From Streptomyces adustus (GTDB lineage Bacteria; Actinomycetota; Actinomycetes; Streptomycetales; Streptomycetaceae): DNA of 64,000 bases. Both the position numbers and the translations under genes were made by a program. Where the stretch lies: the NCBI RefSeq assembly GCF_009377175.1, contig NZ_VJZD01000012.1, positions 1 to 64,000 of the forward strand, written 5' to 3'. Position 1 is the first letter of the stretch. Every line of letters begins with the position of its first letter. This document shows, one piece after another, positions 18,826-30,159 of this stretch. A model generated the notes under the pieces. That model did no database searches, had not been told where the DNA came from, and was given only the letters and a program-made list of their open reading frames with translations.

Positions 18826-20393
18826 TTGGCCGCCTCCACCTCGGGCTGGGGGTCCTTCTTCTGGACGTCGGACAGGGTCTGCTTGACCGCCGGGTTGACG
18901 ATGTCCGTGACGGGCTTCGGGTAGACACCCAGGAAGATCAGCAGGACGATCAGCGGCGCGACGACCAGCAGTTCGCGGGCCCTGAGGTCCGGCATCGCCT
19001 CGACCTCCGCCTTCACCGGGCCCGTCATCGTCCGCTGGTAGAGGACGAGGGTGTAGAGCGCGGCGAGGACGATGCCGAAGGTGGCGATGATGCCGATCAC
19101 CGGATAGCGCGCGAACGTGCCGACCAGCACCAGGAACTCGCTGACGAAGGGCGCCAGACCCGGCAGGGAGAGGGTCGCCAGGCCGCCGATCAGGAAGGTG
19201 CCCGCGAGGACCGGGGCCACCTTCTGCACGCCGCCGTAGTCGGCGATGAGCCGGGAGCCGCGCCGGGAGATCAGGAAGCCCGCGACCAGCATCAGCGCGG
19301 CCGTCGAGATCCCGTGGTTGACCATGTAGAGCGTGGCGCCGGACTGGCCCTGACTGGTCATCGCGAAGATGCCCAGGATGATGAACCCGAAGTGCGAGAT
19401 CGACGCGTACGCCACCAGGCGCTTGATGTCGCGCTGTCCGACGGCGAGCAGCGCCCCGTAGATGATGCTGATCAGCGCCAGTACGAGGATCGCGGGCGTC
19501 GCCCACTTCGAGGCCTCCGGGAAGAGCTGGAGGCAGTAGCGGAGCATCGCGAAGGTGCCCACCTTGTCGACCACCGCGGTGATGAGGACGGCGACCGGAG
19601 TGGTGGCCTCCCCCATCGCGTTGGGCAGCCAGGTGTGCAGCGGCCACAGCGGGGCCTTCACCGCGAAGGCGAAGAAGAAGCCCAGGAACAGCCAGCGTTC
19701 GGTGCTGGTCGCCATGTGCAGCGAGCCGTTCGCCCGCGCCTGCACGATCTCCTGGAGGCTGAAGTTGCCGGCCACCACATAGAGGCCGATCACCGCGGCC
19801 AGCATGATCAGACCGCCGACCAGGTTGTAGAGGAGGAACTTCACCGCCGCGTACGAGCGTTGCGTGGACGCGGCCGCCTCCCCGTGCTCGTGGGCACGGT
19901 CCCCGAAGCCGCCGATGAGGAAGTACATCGGGATCAGCATGGCTTCGAAGAAGACGTAGAAGAGGAAGACGTCGGTGGCCTCGAAGGAGAGGATCACCAT
20001 CGCCTCGACGGCCAGGATCAGGGCGAAGAAGCCCTGCGTCGGCCGCCAGCGGCGGCTTCCGGTCTCCAGTGGGTCGGCGTCGTGCCAGCCCGCGAGGACG
20101 ATGAACGGGATCAGCAGGGCGGTCAGCGCGATCAGCGCCACCCCGATGCCGTCCACGCCCAGCTCGTACCTGACCCCGAACTCCTTGATCCAGGCGTGGG
20201 ACTCGGTGAGCTGGTACCGGTCGCCGCCCGGGTCGAAACGGACCAGGACGACGATCGCCAGAGCGAGGGTGGCGAGCGAGACGAGCAGCGCCAGCGCCTT
20301 GGCGGCGTTGCGCCGGGCGGCCGGCACGGCGGCCGTGGCGATCGCCCCGACGGCCGGGAGCGCCGCCGTCGCTGTCAGCAGAGGAAAGGACAT
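18822..20393 (-). CDS. nuoM: NADH-quinone oxidoreductase subunit M
   Basis: 523 residues; ATG at 20393, 5 bases after the nuoL stop. Proton-pumping subunit with the antiporter signature: VFLFYVFFEAMLIPMYFLIG (conserved Glu), AVKFLLYNLVGGLIMLAAVI, FAFAVKAPLWPLHTWLPNAM and QRDIKRLVAYASISHFGFI. Located in the membrane arm beside NuoL and NuoN. The C-terminal tail after the last span is polar (about 20 residues, KKDPQPEVEAAK). Confidence 0.96.
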   Translation of the reverse strand: MSFPLLTATAALPAVGAIATAAVPAARRNAAKALALLVSLATLALAIVVLVRFDPGGDRYQLTESHAWIKEFGVRYELGVDGIGVALIALTALLIPFIVLAGWHDADPLETGSRRWRPTQGFFALILAVEAMVILSFEATDVFLFYVFFEAMLIPMYFLIGGFGDRAHEHGEAAASTQRSYAAVKFLLYNLVGGLIMLAAVIGLYVVAGNFSLQEIVQARANGSLHMATSTERWLFLGFFFAFAVKAPLWPLHTWLPNAMGEATTPVAVLITAVVDKVGTFAMLRYCLQLFPEASKWATPAILVLALISIIYGALLAVGQRDIKRLVAYASISHFGFIILGIFAMTSQGQSGATLYMVNHGISTAALMLVAGFLISRRGSRLIADYGGVQKVAPVLAGTFLIGGLATLSLPGLAPFVSEFLVLVGTFARYPVIGIIATFGIVLAALYTLVLYQRTMTGPVKAEVEAMPDLRARELLVVAPLIVLLIFLGVYPKPVTDIVNPAVKQTLSDVQKKDPQPEVEAAK

Positions 20394-20398
20394 CGGTA

Positions 20399-22312
20399 TC
20401 AGACCGCCCTCATCAGCAGGGTCGCGGCGACGAGGAGTGCCGCACCGCCGAACATCGAGACCGCGTACGACCGCGCGAAGCCGTTCTGGAGCCGGCGCAG
20501 CCGTCCGGAGAGCCCACCGACCGAGGCCGCCGTGCCGTTGACGACACCGTCGACCAGGGTGTGATCGACGTACACCAGGGAGCGCGTCAGGTGCTCCCCG
20601 CCGCGCACGAGGACGACGTGGTTGAAGTCGTCCTGGTACAGGTCCCGGCGGGCGGCCCGGGTGAGCAGCGACCCGCGCGGGGCGACGACCGGGACCGGGC
20701 GCCGTCCGTACTGGGCGTACGCGAGGGCGACGCCGACGACGAGCAGGGCCGTGGTGATCAGAGTGACCGCCATCGGGCTGAGGGGCGAGTCGCCCTCGGC
20801 GTGCCCGGTGACCGGCTCCAGCCAGTTCAGGAAGCGGTCGCCGATGCTGAACAGGCCGCCCGCGAAGACCGATCCGAAGGCCAGCACGATCATCGGGATC
20901 GTCATGGACCTGGGCGACTCGTGCGGGTGCGGCTCGTGGCCGTGCTCGTCGGGCTGCCAGCGCTTCTCGCCGAAGAACGTCATCAGCATCACGCGCGTCA
21001 TGTAGAACGCCGTGACGGCCGCGCCGAGCAGGGCCGCGCCGCCGAGGATCCAGCCCTCGGTGCCACCCTTGGCGAAGGCCGCCTCGATGATCTTGTCCTT
21101 GGAGAAGAAGCCGGACAGGCCCGGGAAGCCGATGATGGCGAGGTAGCCGAGGCTGAAGGTCGCGAAGGTGACCGGCATGTACTTCCTGAGGCCGCCGTAC
21201 TTCCTCATGTCGACCTCGTCGTTCATGCCGTGCATGACCGAACCGGCGCCGAGGAAGAGCCCGGCCTTGAAGAAGCCATGGGTGACCAGGTGCATGATCG
21301 CGAAGACGTAGCCGATGGGGCCGAGGCCCGCGGCGAGCACCATGTAGCCGATCTGCGACATGGTCGAGCCGGCCAGCGCCTTCTTGATGTCGTCCTTCGC
21401 GCAACCGACGATCGCACCGAACAGGAGCGTGACCGCGCCGACGACGGTGACCACGAGCTGCGCGTCGGGGCTGCCGTTGAAGATCGCCGCGGACCGGACG
21501 ATCAGATACACGCCCGCGGTCACCATCGTCGCGGCGTGGATGAGGGCCGAGACCGGGGTCGGGCCCTCCATCGCGTCCCCGAGCCAGGACTGGAGCGGCA
21601 CCTGGGCGGACTTGCCGCAGGCCGCGAGCAGCAGCATCAGGGCGATGGCGGTGAGCTTCCCGCCGGTGGCGTCACCGGCGAGACCGGGGTGTTCCTGGCT
21701 GCCGAGCACCGGGCCGAAGGCGAAGGTCCCGAAGGTGGTGAACATCAGCATGATGGCGATCGACAGACCCATGTCGCCGACGCGGTTGACCAGGAAGGCC
21801 TTCTTCGCCGCGGTGGCCGCGCTGGGCTTGTGCTGCCAGAAGCCGATGAGGAGGTACGAGGCGAGACCGACGCCCTCCCAGCCGACGTACAGCAGAAGGT
21901 AGTTGTCGGCGAGGACGAGCAGCAGCATCGCCGCCAGGAACAGGTTCAGGTAGCCGAAGAAGCGGCGCCGCCGCTCGTCGTGCTCCATGTACCCGATCGA
22001 GTACAGGTGGATCAGCGAGCCGACGCCCGTGATCAGCAGCACGAAGGTCATCGACAGCTGGTCCAGGCGGAAGGCCACGTCCGCCTGGAAGCCCTCGACC
22101 GGGATCCAGCTGTACAGGTGCTGGGTCAGCGTCCGGTCCTGGGCGCTCCGGCCGAGCAGGTCGGTGAAGAGGACGACTCCGACGGCGAAGGAGGCGGCCG
22201 CGAGGACGGTGCCGATCCAGTGGCCGACGGCGTCCAGCCGCCGGCCGCCGACCAGCAGGACGGCCGCTCCGAGCAGGGGCGCCGCGATCAGCAGCGCGAT
22301 CAGGTTCTCCAC
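20399..22312 (-). CDS. nuoL: NADH-quinone oxidoreductase subunit L
   Basis: 637 residues; ATG at 22312, 15 bases after the nuoK stop. Largest antiporter-like subunit. Signatures: [42 protein letters not shown] (conserved Glu in GWEGVG), [36 protein letters not shown] and [15 protein letters not shown]. The C-terminal amphipathic HL-helix and last span are present. Distal end of the membrane arm. Confidence 0.97.
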   Translation of the reverse strand: MENLIALLIAAPLLGAAVLLVGGRRLDAVGHWIGTVLAAASFAVGVVLFTDLLGRSAQDRTLTQHLYSWIPVEGFQADVAFRLDQLSMTFVLLITGVGSLIHLYSIGYMEHDERRRRFFGYLNLFLAAMLLLVLADNYLLLYVGWEGVGLASYLLIGFWQHKPSAATAAKKAFLVNRVGDMGLSIAIMLMFTTFGTFAFGPVLGSQEHPGLAGDATGGKLTAIALMLLLAACGKSAQVPLQSWLGDAMEGPTPVSALIHAATMVTAGVYLIVRSAAIFNGSPDAQLVVTVVGAVTLLFGAIVGCAKDDIKKALAGSTMSQIGYMVLAAGLGPIGYVFAIMHLVTHGFFKAGLFLGAGSVMHGMNDEVDMRKYGGLRKYMPVTFATFSLGYLAIIGFPGLSGFFSKDKIIEAAFAKGGTEGWILGGAALLGAAVTAFYMTRVMLMTFFGEKRWQPDEHGHEPHPHESPRSMTIPMIVLAFGSVFAGGLFSIGDRFLNWLEPVTGHAEGDSPLSPMAVTLITTALLVVGVALAYAQYGRRPVPVVAPRGSLLTRAARRDLYQDDFNHVVLVRGGEHLTRSLVYVDHTLVDGVVNGTAASVGGLSGRLRRLQNGFARSYAVSMFGGAALLVAATLLMRAV

Positions 22313-22327
22313 GATTCTTCCGACCCC

Positions 22328-22627
22328 TTACAGCTTCATCAGGCTGGCGTCGTCGACCGAGGCCGAGTGGCGGGACCGGAACAGCGACACGATGATCGCC
22401 AGACCCACCACGACCTCCGCTGCGGCGACGACCATCGTGAAGAAGGCGATGATCTGGCCGTCGAGATTGCCGTGCATCCGGGAGAAGACGACGAACGCGA
22501 GGTTGCAGGCGTTCAGCATGAGCTCGATGCACATGAAGACCACGATGGCGTTGCGCCGGATCAGTACGCCGGTGGCGCCGATCGTGAACAGCAGGGCCGC
22601 GAGATAGAGGTAGTTCACGGGGTTCAC
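22328..22627 (-). CDS. nuoK: NADH-quinone oxidoreductase subunit K
   Basis: 99 residues, the standard length. Three membrane spans with the two conserved buried Glu: [20 protein letters not shown] and [19 protein letters not shown]. It relays protons in the membrane arm between NuoJ and NuoN. The start overlaps the nuoJ stop by 4 bases. Confidence 0.97.
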   Translation of the reverse strand: MNPVNYLYLAALLFTIGATGVLIRRNAIVVFMCIELMLNACNLAFVVFSRMHGNLDGQIIAFFTMVVAAAEVVVGLAIIVSLFRSRHSASVDDASLMKL

Positions 22628-23466
22628 TTCGACGCCTCCTCGGTCCGCCGGAAGGTCGCCGGTACGACCTCCGTGCGCTCCAGGCGCTCCTCGGCACGCT
22701 GCTCCAGCGCTCGGAGGTCGTTGAGCGCCTCGGTGGACACGTCACGGATCTGGCCGCGCTCGCGCAGCGTCTTGCTGACCGTGAGCTCGGACGGGGTGCC
22801 GTCGGGCAGCAGCCCCGCGATGTCCACGGCGTTGTGCCGGGCGTAGACACCCGGCGCGGGCAGCGGCGGCAGGTGCTTGCCCTCCCGCACCCGCTGTTCG
22901 GCCAGTTCGCGCTGCGTCTTCGCGCGCTCGGTGCGCTCGCGGTGGGTGAGCACCATGGCGCCGACGGCGGCCGTGATCAGCAGCGCGCCGGTGATCTCGA
23001 AGGCGAAGACGTACTTAGTGAACAGCAGCGCGGCGATCCCCTGCACATTGCCGTTCGCGTTGGCCTGTCCCAGGCCGTCGAACTCGGTGAGGGAGGCGTT
23101 GCCGATGCCGGCCAGCAGCAGGATGCCGAAGCCCAGACCACTGACGAGGGCCAGCCAGCGCTGGCCCTTGATGGTCTCCTTCAGGGAGTCGGCCGCCGTC
23201 ACGCCGACGAGCATCACCACGAACAGGAACAGCATCATGATCGCGCCGGTGTAGACGACGATCTGCACGATGCCCAGGAAGTAGGCGCCGTTGGCGAGGT
23301 AGAACACCGCTAGGACGATCATGGTTCCGGCCAGGCAGAGCGCGCTGTGCACGGCCTTCTTCATGAAGACGGTGCACAGGGCGCCGATCAGCGCGACCGA
23401 GCCGAGGACCCAGAACTGGAAGGCCTCTCCGGTGGAGGTGGAGTAGGCGGCGAGCTGCGCGCTCAT
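22624..23466 (-). CDS. nuoJ: NADH-quinone oxidoreductase subunit J
   Basis: 280 residues; ATG at 23466 overlaps the nuoI stop (ATGA). Five spans in the first 170 residues with the conserved [21 protein letters not shown] (pi-bulge helix region). The C-terminal ~110 residues are a charged cytoplasmic tail ([20 protein letters not shown]), longer than in Escherichia coli NuoJ and common in actinobacteria. Confidence 0.96.
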   Translation of the reverse strand: MSAQLAAYSTSTGEAFQFWVLGSVALIGALCTVFMKKAVHSALCLAGTMIVLAVFYLANGAYFLGIVQIVVYTGAIMMLFLFVVMLVGVTAADSLKETIKGQRWLALVSGLGFGILLLAGIGNASLTEFDGLGQANANGNVQGIAALLFTKYVFAFEITGALLITAAVGAMVLTHRERTERAKTQRELAEQRVREGKHLPPLPAPGVYARHNAVDIAGLLPDGTPSELTVSKTLRERGQIRDVSTEALNDLRALEQRAEERLERTEVVPATFRRTEEASK

Positions 23467-24065
23467 GCCTTCACCTCCTGCTCCCCGGGCTGCTCGCCCT
23501 TGGAGACGGCCACCTGGCGCTCCGTGCCGGGAGCGGCCTCGGTGACCAGCCCCCGGTAGTAGTCCTGCTCGTCCATCCCCGGGTAGATGGCGTGCGGGGT
23601 GTCGACCATGTCCTCGTCGAGCCCGGCGAGGAGCTGCTCCTTGGTGTAGATGAGGTTCGCGCGGCTGGAGTCGGCCAGCTCGAACTCGTTCGTCATCGTC
23701 AGCGCGCGCGTGGGGCACGCCTCGATGCACAGTCCGCACAGGATGCAGCGGGCGTAGTTGATCTGGTAGACGCGGCCGTACCGCTCGCCGGGCGAGTAGC
23801 GCTCCTCGTCCGTGTTGTCGGCGCCCTCCACGTAGATGGCGTCGGCGGGACAGGCCCAGGCGCACAGCTCGCAGCCGACGCACTTCTCCAGGCCGTCCGG
23901 ATGACGGTTGAGCTGGTGCCGCCCGTGGAAGCGCGGAGCGGTGGTCTTCTGCTGCTCCGGGTACTGCTCGGTCAGCCGCTTCTTGAACATGGCCTTGAAG
24001 GTCACGCCGAAGCCGGCCACGGGGTTCTGGAAACCGGGTTTGGTCTCCTTGGGCTCCTCAGCCAT
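23463..24065 (-). CDS. nuoI: NADH-quinone oxidoreductase subunit I
   Basis: 200 residues from ATG at 24065, with AAAGGAGG 7 bases upstream; an ATG 72 bases earlier lies inside nuoH. Two ferredoxin motifs, [12 protein letters not shown] and [12 protein letters not shown], bind the N6a and N6b [4Fe-4S] clusters that pass electrons toward N2 in NuoB. It overlaps the nuoH end by 8 bases. Confidence 0.97.
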   Translation of the reverse strand: MAEEPKETKPGFQNPVAGFGVTFKAMFKKRLTEQYPEQQKTTAPRFHGRHQLNRHPDGLEKCVGCELCAWACPADAIYVEGADNTDEERYSPGERYGRVYQINYARCILCGLCIEACPTRALTMTNEFELADSSRANLIYTKEQLLAGLDEDMVDTPHAIYPGMDEQDYYRGLVTEAAPGTERQVAVSKGEQPGEQEVKA

Positions 24066-25443
24066 CGGACGCCTCCTTTCCGTCACGAGATCCGCCGATC
24101 GATCCGTCACTCGCAGTATCGGATCCACCACTGACAATCAACTCCCGCTCGCGGTGCGGGCGGCGCCGGGGCACCGGCGGCAGCTCCTGTCCCGGCAGCG
24201 GGGGTACGGGGAATCCGCCGGCCATCGGGTCGAAGCCGACCGCCTCCTCGGCGGTCCGCCCGGCCGCCTCGGCCGTCTCCGCCTTGTCGCGGAAAAGGTC
24301 GGCGACGAAGGACAGCAGCAGCAGGACGAGGACGGCGCCGCCGACGTACAGGGCGATGTCGGCGAAGTCGTAGTGCTCGTTGCGCAGGGTCCGCACGGTC
24401 GCCACGAGCATCAGCCAGACGACGGAGACCGGGATGAGTACCTTCCAGCCGAGCTTCATCAGCTGGTCGTAGCGGACCCGCGGCAGCGTGCCGCGCAGCC
24501 AGATGAAGCCGAACAGCAGCAGCTGCACCTTCACCACGAACCAGAGCATCGGCCACCAGCCGTGGTTCGCGCCCGCCCAGAAGGTGCTGATCGGCCACGG
24601 GGCCCGCCAGCCGCCCAGGAACAGCGTGGTCGACACGGCCGAGACTGTCACCATGTTGACGTACTCGGCGAGCATGAACATCGCGAACTTGATCGACGAG
24701 TACTCGGTGTTGAAGCCGCCGACCAGGTCGCCCTCGGACTCCGGCATGTCGAAGGGGGCCCGGTTGGTCTCGCCGATCATCGTGATGATGTAGATCACGA
24801 AGGAGACCGGCAGCAGCAGGACGAACCAGCGGTCGTGCTGCTGTTCCACGATCGTCGAGGTCGACATCGAACCCGAGTAGAGGAACACCGACGCGAACGC
24901 GGCGCCCATCGCGATCTCGTACGAGATCATCTGCGCGCAGGAGCGCAGGCCGCCGAGCAGCGGGTAGGTGGATCCGGAGCTCCAGCCCGCCAGCACGATC
25001 CCGTAGATCCCGACCGAGGCGACCGCGAGGACGTAGAGCATCGCGATCGGCAGGTCGGTGAGCTGCATCGTGGTGCGCGTACCGAAGATCGAGACCTCGT
25101 TGTCGGCCGGCCCGAAGGGGATCACCGCGATGGCCATGAAGGCCGGGATGGCCGCGACGATCGGCGCGAGGACGTAGACCACCTTGTCCGCGCGCTTGAC
25201 GATGAGGTCTTCCTTGAGCATCAGCTTGATGCCGTCGGCGAGCGACTGGAGCATGCCCCAGGGGCCGTGCCGGTTGGGGCCGATGCGCAGCTGCATCCAG
25301 GCGACGACCTTGCGCTCCCAGACGATGGAGAACAGCACGGTCACCATCAGGAAGGCGAAGCAGAACACCGCCTTGACGACGACCAGCCACCAGGGGTCGT
25401 GGCCGAACATCGAGAGGTCTTCAGCGGCGAGGTACGGACTCAT
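24058..25443 (-). CDS. nuoH: NADH-quinone oxidoreductase subunit H
   Basis: 461 residues. Eight-span heel subunit forming the quinone cavity. Conserved [21 protein letters not shown] near residue 45, [32 protein letters not shown] and [21 protein letters not shown]. The C-terminal ~70 residues are a polar extension with Pro/Arg-rich sequence beyond the E. coli length, usual in Streptomyces. ATG overlaps the nuoG stop by 4 bases. Confidence 0.97.
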   Translation of the reverse strand: MSPYLAAEDLSMFGHDPWWLVVVKAVFCFAFLMVTVLFSIVWERKVVAWMQLRIGPNRHGPWGMLQSLADGIKLMLKEDLIVKRADKVVYVLAPIVAAIPAFMAIAVIPFGPADNEVSIFGTRTTMQLTDLPIAMLYVLAVASVGIYGIVLAGWSSGSTYPLLGGLRSCAQMISYEIAMGAAFASVFLYSGSMSTSTIVEQQHDRWFVLLLPVSFVIYIITMIGETNRAPFDMPESEGDLVGGFNTEYSSIKFAMFMLAEYVNMVTVSAVSTTLFLGGWRAPWPISTFWAGANHGWWPMLWFVVKVQLLLFGFIWLRGTLPRVRYDQLMKLGWKVLIPVSVVWLMLVATVRTLRNEHYDFADIALYVGGAVLVLLLLSFVADLFRDKAETAEAAGRTAEEAVGFDPMAGGFPVPPLPGQELPPVPRRRPHRERELIVSGGSDTASDGSIGGSRDGKEASDG

Positions 25444-27944
25444 GCCTCCACCTCCTTGGGAGCTTCGGCGGCGAGCGTCGCCGGGCCGATGCGGACGAGG
25501 GAACCGGGCTGCGCCCCGGTGTCGGAGGCGACGCCGCCGCCGACGGAGTTCAGCGGGAGCCAGACCACCCGGTCGGGCATCTCGGTGACCTCCAGCGGGA
25601 GTTCGACCGTTCCGGCGGTGCCGGTCACGGCCAGCAGGTCGCCGTCCTTGACACCCGCCTCGGCGGCCGTGGCGGCCGACACGCGCGCGCGTGCCGGGTG
25701 CCGGGTGCCGGCGAGCGCGTCGTCGCCCTCCTGGAGGACACCTTGGTCGAGCAGCAGCCGGTGCCCGGCGAGCACGGCCTCACCGGCCGCCGGCCGCGCC
25801 AGCACACCCGCGGTCTGCAAGGGGTTCGAGGCCCGCGGCCCGTCCCAGGCGCCGATCCGGTCCAGCTCCGCGCGGACGGTGCGCAGGTCCGGCAGGCCCA
25901 GGTGGACGTCCATGGCGTCGGCGAGCATGTGCAGCACGCGCGCGTCGCCGGGGGCCAGGCGGCGGGTGAGCTGGTCGGGCTTGAGCGCGGCCTCGAAGGA
26001 GCGGACCCGGCCCTCCCAGTTGAGGAAGCTGCCCGCCTTCTCGGCCACCGCCGCCACCGGAAGCACCACGTCCGCGTGTGCGGTGACCTCGCTGGGCCGA
26101 AGCTCCAGCGAGACCAGGAAGCCGACCGCGGCGAGCGCCTCACGCGCGCGTGCCGGGTCGGGCAGGTCGGCGACCTCCACGCCCGCCACCACCAGCGCCT
26201 GGAGCTCGCCCCGGGCGGCGGCCTCGACGATCTGACCGGTGTCCCGGCCGAAGCGGTGCGGAAGTTCGGCGACGCCCCAGGCGGCCGCGACCTCCTCACG
26301 CGCGCGCGGGTCGGTGGCCGGGCGCCCGCCCGGCAGCAGCGTCGGCAGCGCACCCGCCTCGACCGCGCCGCGCTCGCCCGCCCGGCGCGGGATCCAGACC
26401 AGCCGGGCGCCGGTCACCCCGGCGGCCCGGACGGCCGCGGTCAGTCCGCCCGCGACCGAGGCCAGCCGCTCACCGACGACGATCACCGCGCCCTCGGTGC
26501 GCAGTGCCTCGGCGGCGACGGCGCCGCCCTCCTCCAGGCCCACGCCGCTCGCCAGCGCGTCCAGCCACTCGGTCTCGGTCCCGGGAGCCGCGGGCAGCAG
26601 CGTGCCGCCCGCCTTCTCCAGGCCGCGGGTGGCGTACGTCGCCAGCGCGTACACCTTCTGACCGTGCGTCCGCCAGGCCTTGCGCAGCCGCAGGAAGACG
26701 CCGGGGGCCTCCTCCTCGGACTCGAACCCGACCAGCAGGACGGCGGGCGCCTTCTCCAGGGACGTGTACGTGACACCCGTACCGTCGAGATCACGGCCGC
26801 GCCCTGCGACCCGCGCGGCCAGGAAGTCGGCCTCCTCGCCGCTGTGCACGCGCGCGCGGAAGTCGATGTCGTTGGTGTCGAGCGCCACGCGCGCGAACTT
26901 GCTGTAGGCGTAGGCGTCCTCGACGGTGAGGCGGCCGCCGGCCAGGACACCGGCCCGGGAGCGGGCCTCGGTCAGTCCCTGGGCCGCCGCCTCCAGCGCC
27001 TCCGGCCAGGACGCGGGCTCCAGGACACCGGCGGCGTTGCGGACCAGCGGTGTCTCGATCCGGTCCCGCGTCTGGGCGTACCGGAACGCGAAGCGCCCCT
27101 TGTCGCACATCCACTCCTCGTTGACCTCCGGGTCGGGGGCCGCGAGGCGCCGCATGACCTTGCCGCGCCGGTGGTCGGTGCGCGTCGCGCAGCCGCCGGA
27201 GCAGTGCTCGCACACGGAGTGCGAGGAGACCAGGTCGAAGGGGCGGGAGCGGAATCGGTACGCCGCCGAGGTCAGCGCGCCGACCGGGCAGATCTGGATG
27301 GTGTTCCCGGAGAAGTACGACTCGAAGGGGTCGCCCTCGCCGGTGCCGACCTGCTGGAGCGCGCCCCGTTCCAGCAGCTCGATCATCGGGTCGCCGGCGA
27401 TCTGGTTGGAGAAGCGGGTGCAGCGCGCGCACAGCACGCACCGCTCGCGGTCGAGCAGCACCTGCGTGGAGATCGGGACGGGCTTCTCGTACGTCCGCTT
27501 GCGGCCCTCGAAGCGGGACTCGGAGTTGCCGTGCGACATCGCCTGGTTCTGCAGGGGGCACTCGCCGCCCTTGTCGCAGACCGGGCAGTCCAGCGGGTGG
27601 TTGATGAGGAGCAGCTCCATCACACCGTGCTGGGCCTTCTCGGCGGCGGGCGAGGTGAGGTGGGTCTTCACCACCATCCCGTCCGTGCACGTGATCGTGC
27701 ACGACGCCATCGGCTTGCGCTGGCCCTCGACCTCGACGATGCACTGCCGGCAGGCGCCGGCCGGATCGAGGAGGGGATGGTCGCAGAAGCGCGGGATCTC
27801 GATGCCGAGCTGTTCGGCGGCCCGGATGACCAGGGTGCCCTTGGGCACGCTGATCTCCGCGCCGTCGATGGTCAGCGACACGAGGTCCTCCGGCGGGACC
27901 GCCGCCTCTCCCCCTCCGGAGGGAGCGCTGGTGGTCACGGTCAT
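25440..27944 (-). CDS. nuoG: NADH-quinone oxidoreductase subunit G
   Basis: 834 residues; ATG at 27944 overlaps the nuoF stop. The N-terminal [2Fe-2S] domain has C54, C65, C68 and C82. The His-Cys N5 motif [17 protein letters not shown] and the N4 ligands [10 protein letters not shown] ... CPVGALT follow, then the extra N7 cluster region [17 protein letters not shown] of the molybdopterin-oxidoreductase-like part. The rest is the non-catalytic formate-dehydrogenase-like domain. It carries the electron chain in the peripheral arm. Confidence 0.97.
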   Translation of the reverse strand: MTVTTSAPSGGGEAAVPPEDLVSLTIDGAEISVPKGTLVIRAAEQLGIEIPRFCDHPLLDPAGACRQCIVEVEGQRKPMASCTITCTDGMVVKTHLTSPAAEKAQHGVMELLLINHPLDCPVCDKGGECPLQNQAMSHGNSESRFEGRKRTYEKPVPISTQVLLDRERCVLCARCTRFSNQIAGDPMIELLERGALQQVGTGEGDPFESYFSGNTIQICPVGALTSAAYRFRSRPFDLVSSHSVCEHCSGGCATRTDHRRGKVMRRLAAPDPEVNEEWMCDKGRFAFRYAQTRDRIETPLVRNAAGVLEPASWPEALEAAAQGLTEARSRAGVLAGGRLTVEDAYAYSKFARVALDTNDIDFRARVHSGEEADFLAARVAGRGRDLDGTGVTYTSLEKAPAVLLVGFESEEEAPGVFLRLRKAWRTHGQKVYALATYATRGLEKAGGTLLPAAPGTETEWLDALASGVGLEEGGAVAAEALRTEGAVIVVGERLASVAGGLTAAVRAAGVTGARLVWIPRRAGERGAVEAGALPTLLPGGRPATDPRAREEVAAAWGVAELPHRFGRDTGQIVEAAARGELQALVVAGVEVADLPDPARAREALAAVGFLVSLELRPSEVTAHADVVLPVAAVAEKAGSFLNWEGRVRSFEAALKPDQLTRRLAPGDARVLHMLADAMDVHLGLPDLRTVRAELDRIGAWDGPRASNPLQTAGVLARPAAGEAVLAGHRLLLDQGVLQEGDDALAGTRHPARARVSAATAAEAGVKDGDLLAVTGTAGTVELPLEVTEMPDRVVWLPLNSVGGGVASDTGAQPGSLVRIGPATLAAEAPKEVEA

Positions 27945-29287
27945 GCGTTCACCTCCGTACGGTCGGCCCAGGCCGTCGACCTGGCCGGGTCGAAGGGGCA
28001 GCCACGGCCCGTGATGTGCTGCTCGTACTCCGCGCGGAAGTACTTGAGCGAGGAGAAGATCGGCGAGGCGGCGCCGTCGCCGAGGGCGCAGAACGACTTG
28101 CCGTTGATGTTGTCGGCGATGTCGTTGAGCTTGTCGAGGTCGGACATGACGCCCTTGCCCGCCTCGATGTCGCGCAGCAGCTGCACCAGCCAGTAGGTGC
28201 CTTCGCGGCACGGCGTGCACTTGCCGCAGGACTCGTGGGCGTAGAACTCGGTCCAGCGCGTCACGGCACGCACGACACAGGTCGTCTCGTCGAAGCACTG
28301 GAGAGCTTTTGTGCCGAGCATGGAACCCGCGGCGCCCACTCCTTCGTAATCAAGGGGGACGTCCAGGTGTTCGTCGGTGAACATCGGCGTCGAGGAGCCG
28401 CCGGGCGTCCAGAACTTCAGCCGGTGCCCCGGGCGCATCCCGCCGCTCATCTCCAGGAGCTGCCGCAGCGTGATGCCGAGGGGGGCCTCGTACTGGCCGG
28501 GGCTGGCGACATGGCCGCTGAGCGAGTAGAGCGTGAAGCCCGGGGACTTCTCGCTGCCCATCGACCTGAACCAGTCCTTGCCCCGGTGCAGGATCGCGGG
28601 AACCGACGCGATCGACTCGACGTTGTTCACCACAGTCGGGCACGCGTAGAGGCCCGCGACCGCAGGGAAGGGGGGACGCAGCCGCGGCTGACCACGGCGG
28701 CCTTCGAGCGAGTCGAGCAGTGCGGTCTCCTCACCGCAGATGTACGCGCCGGCGCCCGCGTGCACGGTGAGTTCGAGGTCGAGTCCGCTGCCCATGATGT
28801 TCTCGCCGAGGTAGCCGGCCGCGTAGGCCTCACGCACGGCCTCGTGCAACCGCCGCAGCACCGGGACGACTTCACCACGCAGATAGATGAAGGCATGCGA
28901 CGACCTGATGGCGTAACACGCGATCACGATGCCCTCGATGAGGCTGTGCGGGTTCGCGAAGAGGAGCGGGATGTCCTTGCAGGTCCCCGGCTCCGACTCG
29001 TCGGCGTTGACAACCAGATAGTGCGGTTTGCCATCACCCTGGGGAATGAACTGCCACTTCATTCCCGTCGGGAATCCCGCGCCGCCGCGGCCGCGCAGAC
29101 CGGAGTCCTTGACGTACGCGATCAGGTCGTCCGGCGACATGGCGAGCGCCTTGCGGAGCCCCTCGTACCCCTCGTGCCTTCGGTAGACGTCCAGCGTCCA
29201 GGACCCGTCCTCGTCCCAGAAGGCCGACAGCACGGGTGCGAGCAGCTTCTCGGGACTGGTGTCCTTCAGCTCGGGTGCCAAGGTCAT
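27941..29287 (-). CDS. nuoF: NADH-quinone oxidoreductase subunit F
   Basis: 448 residues. Contains the FMN and NADH sites and the N3 cluster: [33 protein letters not shown] and [14 protein letters not shown]. It takes hydride from NADH to FMN at the tip of the peripheral arm. The start ATG shares one base with the nuoE stop (TGATG). Confidence 0.97.
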   Translation of the reverse strand: MTLAPELKDTSPEKLLAPVLSAFWDEDGSWTLDVYRRHEGYEGLRKALAMSPDDLIAYVKDSGLRGRGGAGFPTGMKWQFIPQGDGKPHYLVVNADESEPGTCKDIPLLFANPHSLIEGIVIACYAIRSSHAFIYLRGEVVPVLRRLHEAVREAYAAGYLGENIMGSGLDLELTVHAGAGAYICGEETALLDSLEGRRGQPRLRPPFPAVAGLYACPTVVNNVESIASVPAILHRGKDWFRSMGSEKSPGFTLYSLSGHVASPGQYEAPLGITLRQLLEMSGGMRPGHRLKFWTPGGSSTPMFTDEHLDVPLDYEGVGAAGSMLGTKALQCFDETTCVVRAVTRWTEFYAHESCGKCTPCREGTYWLVQLLRDIEAGKGVMSDLDKLNDIADNINGKSFCALGDGAASPIFSSLKYFRAEYEQHITGRGCPFDPARSTAWADRTEVNA

Positions 29288-30159
29288 CACTCCCCCTCCT
29301 CGGCGACAGGCCCTGACGGGTGGGACGGGTCGGCGGCCGACGTGGTCTGCGGCGCGTCGTGCGAGCTCAGGTGCTCGGTGGGCGAGGGCTCGTGCACGGC
29401 CCTGTCCCGCGGCTCGTCGTGCGGACCGCCGTCGCGCGGATGGACCACGCGCGCGGGTGCGGCCTCTCCCCTGGCCAGGCGGAGGCCCACCAGCGAAGCG
29501 GGTCCCGCGCTGCCGCCGGCCTCGACGGCCCCCTCCCGCTCGTCGGGGAAGCCCGCCAGGATCCGCGCGGTCTCCTTGAAGGTGCACAGCGGCGCCCCGC
29601 GCGTGGGCTCGACCGGCCGTCCCGCGCGCAGGTCGTCGACGAGACGCTTGGCACTGCCCGGGGTCTGGTTGTCGAAGAACTCCCAGTTGACCATCACGAC
29701 CGGCGCGAAGTCGCAGGCCGCGTTGCACTCGATGTGCTCCAGCGTGACCTTGCCGTCCTCGGTGGTCTGGCCGTTGCCGACGCCCAGGTGCTCCTGGAGG
29801 GTCTCGAAGATCGCGTCGCCGCCCATCACCGCGCACAGGGTGTTGGTGCAGACGCCCACCTGGTAGTCACCGCTCGGCCTGCGCCGGTACATCGTGTAGA
29901 AGGTCGCGACCGCGGTGACCTCGGCGGTGGTCAGGTCCAGCACGTCCGCGCAGAACTGCATCCCGGTGCGTGTGACGTGTCCTTCCTCCGACTGCACGAG
30001 ATGCAGCAACGGCAGAAGGGCCGACCGGGAGTCCGGGTAGCGCGCGATGATCTCGCGGGCGTCGGTCTCCAGCCGGGCTCGGACGTCGTCCGGGTAGCCG
30101 GGCGCGGGCAGTTCGGGCATGCCCAGGCTGACGCCGCGCTCCGAAGAACTGGTGGTCAC
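29287..30159 (-). CDS. nuoE: NADH-quinone oxidoreductase subunit E, with C-terminal extension
   Basis: 290 residues from GTG at 30159 (GTGA overlap with nuoD). Thioredoxin-like [2Fe-2S] subunit: the N1a ligands are C104, C109, C145 and C149 ([21 protein letters not shown]). The usual domain ends near residue 190-215. The last ~75 residues are Glu/Gly/Ala/His-rich and look disordered ([35 protein letters not shown]). It pairs with NuoF. Confidence 0.96.
   Translation of the reverse strand: MTTSSSERGVSLGMPELPAPGYPDDVRARLETDAREIIARYPDSRSALLPLLHLVQSEEGHVTRTGMQFCADVLDLTTAEVTAVATFYTMYRRRPSGDYQVGVCTNTLCAVMGGDAIFETLQEHLGVGNGQTTEDGKVTLEHIECNAACDFAPVVMVNWEFFDNQTPGSAKRLVDDLRAGRPVEPTRGAPLCTFKETARILAGFPDEREGAVEAGGSAGPASLVGLRLARGEAAPARVVHPRDGGPHDEPRDRAVHEPSPTEHLSSHDAPQTTSAADPSHPSGPVAEEGE

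Noticed and set aside
18783..22846. Two long plus-strand open frames antisense to nuoJ-nuoN
   Set aside because: Translations are dominated by Asp/Arg/His/Gln runs, as expected from the reverse of hydrophobic codons in GC-rich DNA; nuo genes on the other strand are certain.
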